64,000 nucleotides of DNA, from assembly GCF_900129135.1 (NCBI RefSeq), contig NZ_FQVI01000003.1, positions 1 to 64,000 on the forward strand, in the 5' to 3' direction. Each line of letters begins with the position of its first letter. Position 1 is the first letter of the stretch. The DNA comes from Lactonifactor longoviformis DSM 17459 (GTDB taxonomy: Bacteria; Bacillota; Clostridia; Lachnospirales; Lachnospiraceae). Position numbers and translations under genes: made by a program. The notes below the pieces were generated by a model. The model worked only from the letters and a program-made list of their open reading frames with translations. It was not told the origin of the DNA and did not search any database. Positions 58,524 through 64,000 of the stretch are shown here, one piece after another.

Positions 58524-59936
58524 ATGATTATGCAGAGATACCAAGCAGTAGATCCAACGGATCTAACCAAAATTCATGAAACGTCTCTAAAAATTCTGGA
58601 AGAAGTGGGTGTCATTATGACATATGAACCAGCGTGTGAGCTTCTAGCAAAGCATGGGGCAAAAGTTGACGGTAAAAAGGTGCTGTTTCCCAGGAAACTG
58701 GTGGAAGAAAGTTTGAAACTTACTCCTTCCTCCTTCACACTCTATGCGAGGAATCCCGATGGAAATGTTTTATTCAATCTGGAAGATACCCACTACTGCG
58801 GCCCCGGAGGTTCCTGCTTTGTTGCGGATCTGGATCACGGCCGCCGCCCAAGTAAAAAAGAGGATTTTATTAACCTGATAAAACTGTATCAATCCATGGA
58901 TCTTATTGAAATGCATCATGTCCCCTGTGAGATGACAGATGTGGATCCGGCAATCAGAAACAAAGCGGTTGTCTACGAGACCATGAAGTACAGCGACAAA
59001 CCGCTGATGCCTTTTATGTTTACCTATGAAGAAGCAAAGGAATGCATAGAGATGGCAGCGGCGCCCTTTGGCGGCCTGGAGGCCGTTAAAAATAAAAAAC
59101 CGGTTCTGCTCGCGGACCCCTGTACAGTAACCCCTCTATGCTATGATGATAAATCCCTGGCTACTCTTATGGCTTTTGCAGAGTATGGTCAGATTCAGCT
59201 TATCAATTCGCTGGCAATGGCCGGGGCAACGGCACCTGTAACACTGGCCGGAAACGTTGCAGTACAGAATGCAGAGATACTGGCCGGTATTGTCTTAGCT
59301 CAGTGTGTTAATCCCGGAACACCTGTTATTTATTCGGCATCAGGATCTAACGCAAATATGCGTACCTGCTCCTTAACCATAGGTTCTCCGGAATGCGCGT
59401 TAATGTCTCTGATTAACGGACAGCTGGCTAAGTTCTATCATCTGCCATGCAGAATCAGCGGCGCAATTACTGACAGCAAATGCTTCGATCCTCAGCTGGG
59501 TTATGAATCCATGATGAATCTTATGACTGCCGAAATGGCAGGGGGAAACTTTATCCTGCACGGGGGAGGCATTATGGCCACGTATGATACGGTTTCCTTT
59601 GAAAAATCAATGATAGATTATGAGCTCATGGGGCTTGTAAGACGCATACATCGGGGGATAGAAGTAAATGAGGAGACACTAGCTTATGATGTAATCAAAG
59701 AGGTTGGACCCCGCGGCCAGTTCCTGACGGAGGAACACACCTATGAACATTTCCGTGACGCACACTATCTCCCATTTATCAGTGACTCTTTAAATGTGGC
59801 CCAGTGGGAGGCCGGCGGGAAGAAGACAGTTGCGGAACGGGCAAATGAGAAGTGGAAAAAAATGTTGGAGGAGTATGTGCAGCCTGATTTCCCTGCTGAG
59901 CTTGACGCAGAGTTAAGAAAACATCTCATACCGTAA
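58524..59936 (+). CDS. MttB-family methyltransferase, non-pyrrolysine type
   Basis: A 470-residue member of the trimethylamine methyltransferase superfamily. Start region KIHETSLKILEEVGVIMTYEPA, middle IYSASGSNANMRTCSLTIGSPE, and FILHGGGIMATYDTVSFEKSM are typical. The whole gene is open: no in-frame amber, so it is the non-Pyl (MtgB/MtcB/MtpB-like) class that demethylates quaternary amines such as betaines or carnitine. No cognate corrinoid protein is in the window. AGGAGGG precedes the start. Confidence 0.88.
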   Translation: MIMQRYQAVDPTDLTKIHETSLKILEEVGVIMTYEPACELLAKHGAKVDGKKVLFPRKLVEESLKLTPSSFTLYARNPDGNVLFNLEDTHYCGPGGSCFVADLDHGRRPSKKEDFINLIKLYQSMDLIEMHHVPCEMTDVDPAIRNKAVVYETMKYSDKPLMPFMFTYEEAKECIEMAAAPFGGLEAVKNKKPVLLADPCTVTPLCYDDKSLATLMAFAEYGQIQLINSLAMAGATAPVTLAGNVAVQNAEILAGIVLAQCVNPGTPVIYSASGSNANMRTCSLTIGSPECALMSLINGQLAKFYHLPCRISGAITDSKCFDPQLGYESMMNLMTAEMAGGNFILHGGGIMATYDTVSFEKSMIDYELMGLVRRIHRGIEVNEETLAYDVIKEVGPRGQFLTEEHTYEHFRDAHYLPFISDSLNVAQWEAGGKKTVAERANEKWKKMLEEYVQPDFPAELDAELRKHLIP

Positions 59937-59962
59937 ATTATGCTGAATGGAGAGGAGTGCTT

Positions 59963-61198
59963 ATGAAATCATTAGGAAAAGATAAACTGATTGTTTTTAT
60001 TATACTCAGTGCAACGGTTGCGCTGGCCTATCAGCTCCCGTATATGAAATATACCTTCTATGATCAGATGATGGAGGCGCTGCAAATCAATGATACACAG
60101 ATGGGAGTTCTGGGTACCTGCCTGACCCTGGTTAACACCTTGTGTTATCCTATCGGCGGCTTTTTTGCGGATCGTTTTCCAATGAAAAAGCTTATCTGCA
60201 TTACTTTGGCTGCCTTTGCTCTTTTGACAGGACTCTTTGCATTTACAACGAATTACATTGTTTTAATTGGAATTCATGTATTATATGGGTTTTTCGGTAT
60301 TGCAACCTTATGGTCGGCCTACCTTTCCGGTATTCGGAGCCTTGGGGACGAGGAGTCCCAGAGTGCAATCTTTGGAAGCAGTGAATCCACACGCGGAATT
60401 CTCCAGACGATTACGTCCTTTCTCTTTCTTGGGATTATGAATGTTGCTGCTACGCCTGTTCTTGGATTTCGGTTTGTCATGATTGCAGGTGCGGCAATTA
60501 CAGGACTCTTCCTGGTTCTTGCTCTGATTTTCCTGCCTGCGGAGACCGCGGCGGAACAGGAAAGGGAGAAAGAAGAAAAGATTCCCCTGAAAGAGGTGTT
60601 AACCAATAAGGGGGTATGGATTACCATTTGGGTTATTATGTGTTCTTACGTTTCCTGGACATTGGGAAATGGATATCTGACTACTTATACAGTTCGGGTT
60701 CTTGGCATTTCCTCTTCCTTAGCATCCACCATTGGAATCGTAAGAAGCTATGTCATTGTACTGGCGGCGGGCTTTATTGGAGGATGGATACTGGATAAGT
60801 TTACCTATAAGGGAAAGGGATTCATGGTTTTCCTGTCTGTTACAGTGGTCACTACACTGGCAGTGATGTGCACAAGTAAGGTAGTTCCTATCTGTATCGG
60901 ACTTACGCTGTTTCTCGCTTTAATGGCTAATATTATGAAATCAACCTATTGGAGCATAATGGGGCAGGCAGGGATTCCCTTGAAAATGACCGCAATTGCC
61001 ACAGGGGTGATTTCCTTTATTGCATTTATCCCTGATTTTATCGTGCCGACGATTTGCGGGATATGGCTGGATGCTGCAATAGAAGCTGGGAATATCGCAT
61101 CAGGTTTTAATAAGATATTTATACTGCTGATTGCATTTTCGGCGGTGGGGATAGTTGGGGCTGCATTGCTGGTGAGGCAGACAAAATCGCATTCCTAA
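59963..61198 (+). CDS. MFS transporter
   Basis: A 411-residue major facilitator carrier with 12 predicted membrane segments, a cytoplasmic loop rich in Glu/Lys (~200-215), GGFFADRFPMKKL between segments 2 and 3, and GGWILDKFTYKGKG at the equivalent position of the second half. AGAGGAG lies 5 nt before ATG 59963. It follows the MttB-like gene by 26 nt and probably imports its methylated amine. Confidence 0.85.
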   Translation: MKSLGKDKLIVFIILSATVALAYQLPYMKYTFYDQMMEALQINDTQMGVLGTCLTLVNTLCYPIGGFFADRFPMKKLICITLAAFALLTGLFAFTTNYIVLIGIHVLYGFFGIATLWSAYLSGIRSLGDEESQSAIFGSSESTRGILQTITSFLFLGIMNVAATPVLGFRFVMIAGAAITGLFLVLALIFLPAETAAEQEREKEEKIPLKEVLTNKGVWITIWVIMCSYVSWTLGNGYLTTYTVRVLGISSSLASTIGIVRSYVIVLAAGFIGGWILDKFTYKGKGFMVFLSVTVVTTLAVMCTSKVVPICIGLTLFLALMANIMKSTYWSIMGQAGIPLKMTAIATGVISFIAFIPDFIVPTICGIWLDAAIEAGNIASGFNKIFILLIAFSAVGIVGAALLVRQTKSHS

Positions 61199-61294
61199 GG
61201 CTGTATCTTAAAACTTACGAATGCTTCTCTGTTTTTTCGGTTTAGTTTAGAAATTATAAGGTGAAACACAATATGCAGGGAAAGGAAGTATCAT

Positions 61295-62374
61295 ATGGCA
61301 GAGGCAAGTGTGGAGCAGATAAGAAATTACAGGCTGGGCTCCCATCATCTGGATGCTGAATATAGAGAGGGAGACATTATCCGGCTTGCTGGGTCATGCG
61401 GGCTGCAGAATACCCCGCCAGGCGCATGGGAGACGGCTCTTTACAACCGGGTTCCGGGCTGCAGTTTCCAGAAGATGGAGTCTCTGCTGTACAAAGAGAA
61501 ATCGTTTCTCCAGGCATGGAGCCTGAGAGGAGCGCCCTTTGTATTCCCTGAGGAGGAAAGCGATGTTTTTTTGTCTGCACTTATTCCTGAGGGCGATGAG
61601 CCATGGATTTACAGTCAGGGGATTTCGCTGGCCTTGAACTTTCTGCAGATACCTTTTGAAGAATTGTTTTCTATATTAAAACAGGTTATGCCCAAGCTGG
61701 ACGGGGAGATTATTGTGAGCAAAACTGCCTTAGATCAAACTCTGGCAGACTGGATGCTGCCCCTGTGCCTTCAGCGGACTGGCAGTCTTTGGAGAGCGAA
61801 AGGGAATTAGCCAGGAGTTTACCTCTTATAAAAGTTGGATGGGCCATGATACGAAAGCCTGCAAGGAGCCTCAAAAACAGCTGGTGCGCAAATTTGTTCA
61901 CTGTTATGGACCGGCAACTGCAGACAGGTTCGCAGACTGGCTCGGGTGCTCCGGAAAACAGGGAAGACGTATGTGGAATCTGATTGCAGAGGAATTAGAG
62001 CCAGTTACCGTATCCGGGAAAAAGCCTTTATATTATCTGCTGACAGAGAACGGCTTTTCTCACAGGCGGACTGCAAAAGAGAATTGCTTCTTCTGGGAGG
62101 TCATGATCCATTTCTGGACCAGCGTGACCGAAGTGTATTGCTGCAGGATAAATTTCTGCACAGGGAAATATGGAAAACCACAACAAATCCAGGGGCTATT
62201 TTGTACCGGGGAGAAATTATTGGCAACTGGACCAGTAAGAAGAAGAGCAGGGGAATGGAGATTACAATGAATCTTTGGAAGATTTTGCAGGATAAACAAA
62301 AACTTTGCACTCTCGCGGAACAATATGCTGCCTTCCGGCAGCAGAAACTAGTGAACCTTCATATTAATAGCTGA
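61295..62374 (+). pseudogene. AlkZ/YcaQ-type winged-helix DNA glycosylase, frameshifted
   Basis: Family features appear in order across three frames. The first (61295-~61770) has VEQIRNYRLGSHHLD and LYNRVPGC; the second (~61775-62045) has FVHCYGPATADRFADWLG and YYLLTE; the third (to 62374) has GHDPFLDQRDRSVLLQD, NPGAILYRGEIIGNW and GMEITM. At least two frameshifts, near 61770 and 62045, break a ~355-residue protein. AlkZ-like enzymes unhook interstrand crosslinks or alkylated bases. As sequenced it is inactive; the QxD/Q-like active-site area at GSHHLD remains visible. Confidence 0.8.
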
Positions 62375-62582
62375 TATACCGCATGCTACTTCTGTATTTT
62401 CCCCAGGATATCATCTCCGTACAACAGCTGTCATCCAGGGGCTGGTCTGCATCATTAATATAAACCAGACCAGCCCTTATCTCCGGGCAGACCAATGATG
62501 CGAGACACAAGACCCCAACGAGGAGTAACATGGTCAGCAGAATGACCCATATCCAAACTGGTATTTTTCGTTTCTTCACCAT
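62364..62582 (-). CDS. Possible small membrane protein
   Basis: A 72-residue frame with a basic start (MVKKRKIPVW), one clear membrane segment (~10-32, WIWVILLTMLLLVGVLCLASLV) and a short polar tail. The ribosome site is weak. The frame overlaps the end of the glycosylase pseudogene by 11 nt and contains a 10-bp inverted repeat (62439-62448 with 62467-62476). Kept as tentative. Confidence 0.3.
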   Translation of the reverse strand: MVKKRKIPVWIWVILLTMLLLVGVLCLASLVCPEIRAGLVYINDADQPLDDSCCTEMISWGKYRSSMRYISY

Positions 62583-63002
62583 TTTTCACCACACCGTAGT
62601 TGATAGGATCACTATATCAAAATGCGGATCTGGGAGCAATGGCTGATTCTCTTTATGCGTATCCCAAGTACTATAGCCATTTAATCCCAAAGGTAGCCTA
62701 TCTCTCCGGAGATTCTGACAAGTGTTATTCTTTCCTCTAAATGCGATTCTATATCATCTACTGCTTCTTGTATGTATCTATGTTTGTATTCATATTCTCC
62801 TCATCTACTCATTGTATGGCAGTCCGGACTTTATTTTTTTATATTTCTTTCTGTTCCAAGTTATTGCTTTGAGGGTTTGTCCATTCACAGCATTGACGGT
62901 TTCTTCTGAGTTTGTTATGTTTTAGATGTGACTGTATGGGGCCAAGGTGTCTCATAGTTTATCAAATAGGCAAACAGTAATTCGGAATATAAGGAGGTAA
63001 CT
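62583..63002. other. Intergenic region before the DUF1989 gene, with a promoter
   Basis: About 420 nt with no convincing gene. TTGACG (62893-62898), 17 nt, TATGTT (62916-62921) is a plausible sigma-70 promoter for the DUF1989 gene. The rest is T-rich plus-strand sequence with no recognised RNA structure. Confidence 0.45.
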
Positions 63003-63584
63003 ATGGTACAGGAATATATTATAAACGCTTGCAGTGGCCAGGCTATTGAGGTAGTAAGCGGGCAGACCATAACGATTATTGATATAGAAGGCGGGCAAGT
63101 TGTTGACTTTTTTGCTGAGCTTTCAGATAACCCCAACGAGTTTTTGTCAACTGGTGTTACGATTGACTGCAATGAGTCTTTGAGATTAAAAGTGGGGGAT
63201 TATATTTATTCTAATCTTTATCGTCCATTATTAAAAGTGTTATCCGATGATGTTGGAGAACATGATTTACTGCACCCTTGCTGCCGACCGGAGATGTATG
63301 AATTTTTTTACCATAATGGAAAAGGGCATCCCAATTGCCTGGATAACATAAACAAAAGTTTAGAAGAGACAAGGCAGATTATTCATCCTGTAAATCTATT
63401 TATGTACACAAAAGTAGATATGAATGGAGCTATAGAGGTCAAAAGTCCCCTGTCAAAAGCAGGAGACAAAGTGGTTTTACAGGCAGAAATGGATATGCGT
63501 TTAGGGATAGCTGCCTGTAGTGTATCGGAAAGTGACTGCAATAGCAGAAAATGCACGCCCATAAGGATAGTTGTTGCGGATTAA
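63003..63584 (+). CDS. DUF1989 (urea carboxylase-associated) family protein
   Basis: A 193-residue protein of the DUF1989 family: IEVVSGQTITIIDIEGGQVVDFFA, a central cluster of Cys/His (HDLLHPCCRPEMYEFF) and a C-terminal strand-rich part ending CTPIRIVV. Family members occur near urea carboxylase/allophanate or purine and guanidine catabolic genes; none are seen here. AAGGAGG lies 6 nt before the ATG. Confidence 0.85.
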   Translation: MVQEYIINACSGQAIEVVSGQTITIIDIEGGQVVDFFAELSDNPNEFLSTGVTIDCNESLRLKVGDYIYSNLYRPLLKVLSDDVGEHDLLHPCCRPEMYEFFYHNGKGHPNCLDNINKSLEETRQIIHPVNLFMYTKVDMNGAIEVKSPLSKAGDKVVLQAEMDMRLGIAACSVSESDCNSRKCTPIRIVVAD

Positions 63585-63617
63585 AGAAGCTCTATACGCC
63601 AAGCTTATTATAGATAT

Positions 63618-64000
63618 TTAGGAACCGAAGAGCGAGAATGCGCAGTAGACCAGCAGTAAGGCCATAACAGTGTTGACTATGCGGGCATGTCTGGAGAACA
63701 GCCATTTAAATCCGGATCCAAAAGCTGACCACAGTAGTGTAAATACAAAACCAATCAAGGCAAGCAGCAAGGCAAAACCCATAAGAGGCAGCGTCTGTCC
63801 GGCATAATACGGAAGAATATAAGCCTCCATTGACATTATACAGTAGATATAGATTTTTGGATTAATAAATTGCAGAAGTAAACCAGGGACAAAACCGTCG
63901 TGGGAATGAGACGCTTCCACAGAAGCAGAGCTGCGGAAGGTTTCCCAGGCAAGATATAACATATAGCAGGCCCCTGCCAGAAGCATAGGCAGTTTGATTC
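63618..64000 (-). CDS. LysE/RhtB-family exporter, 5' part beyond the window
   Basis: The C-terminal ~127 residues of a LysE-type amino-acid exporter. GACYMLYLAWETFRSS is the conserved third membrane segment end, and LLQFINPKIYIYCIMSM is the hallmark NPK-type motif. Two or three further membrane segments follow. The frame continues past the right edge (…IKLPMLLAG), so the start is not visible. Confidence 0.85.
   Translation of the reverse strand, partial: IKLPMLLAGACYMLYLAWETFRSSASVEASHSHDGFVPGLLLQFINPKIYIYCIMSMEAYILPYYAGQTLPLMGFALLLALIGFVFTLLWSAFGSGFKWLFSRHARIVNTVMALLLVYCAFSLFGS

Noticed and set aside
58524-59936. Pyrrolysine-containing MttB
   Set aside because: The gene is open over all 470 codons with no in-frame TAG.
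1-64000. CRISPR array, rRNA or tRNA genes
   Set aside because: No spaced direct-repeat series, cloverleaf or rRNA-like sequence was noticed by eye; small tRNAs cannot be fully excluded without a scan.

Overview
The window looks like a chromosome segment of a low-to-mid GC anaerobic Firmicute, most likely a gut Lachnospiraceae/Clostridia member. The basis is strong AGGAGG-type ribosome binding sites, frequent GTG starts, long tightly packed catabolic operons, PTS genes, and families typical of gut clostridia (MttB-like, RuBisCO-like, DUF1989, Cys-rich small domain). No rRNA, tRNA or CRISPR was seen.

Region 1 (1-4.9 kb) is accessory. It holds the tail of an IS21-type istB, an AraC regulator with a VOC protein, a DUF5131 protein, a GNAT acetyltransferase, an unknown small protein, and decayed fragments that resemble the TIGR02677 family of Wadjet-type plasmid-defence operons.

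Region 2 (4.98-20.8 kb) is a ROK regulator divergent from a 13-gene operon. The operon encodes a lone hydantoinase-A-like ASKHA protein, acetoin-type E1 alpha and beta, a stand-alone lipoyl domain, a 590-residue B12-dependent mutase-like protein with a complete C-terminal cobalamin motif, a lipoyl-less E2 catalytic domain, a lipoate ligase, an FGGY kinase, a TIM-barrel protein, an MFS carrier with an in-frame amber codon, a cupin, a fucose-isomerase-like protein and a dihydrolipoyl dehydrogenase. I read this as an undescribed route: sugar or sugar-acid isomerisation and phosphorylation, B12 carbon-skeleton rearrangement, then oxidative decarboxylation of a 2-oxo acid to an acyl-CoA.

Region 3 (20.9-27.6 kb) is mixed: an EamA transporter, two small proteins, an aldo/keto reductase with two 4Fe-4S motifs, an MBL-fold hydrolase, a frameshifted acetyltransferase, a HAD phosphatase, an NAD-dependent dehydrogenase and a flavodoxin remnant.

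Region 4 (27.7-47.8 kb) is a self-contained mannose-family PTS island. It carries a LevR-like regulator, its own Enzyme I and HPr, a fused EIIC-EIID, EIIA and EIIB, a DeoC-like aldolase, a fructosamine-deglycase-like SIS protein, a HAD phosphatase and a SorC regulator. These are followed by three PF09370 TIM barrels around a UPF0261 protein (the two halves of plant Tm-1), two EthD-like proteins, a RuBisCO-like protein with the K/D/E metal-site residues, a nitroreductase and a flavin reductase. This is the second strong candidate for an undescribed pathway.

Region 5 (47.9-61.2 kb) is a carbohydrate/polyol cluster: an AraC regulator, a GPH symporter, a sugar isomerase, a Gfo/Idh dehydrogenase, a zinc ADH, a split transketolase and an iron ADH. 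Next come a PAS-AAA regulator without GAFTGA, a non-pyrrolysine MttB-like protein and an MFS carrier.

Region 6 (61.2-64 kb) holds a decayed AlkZ-type glycosylase gene, a DUF1989 gene and the start-truncated end of a LysE-family exporter.
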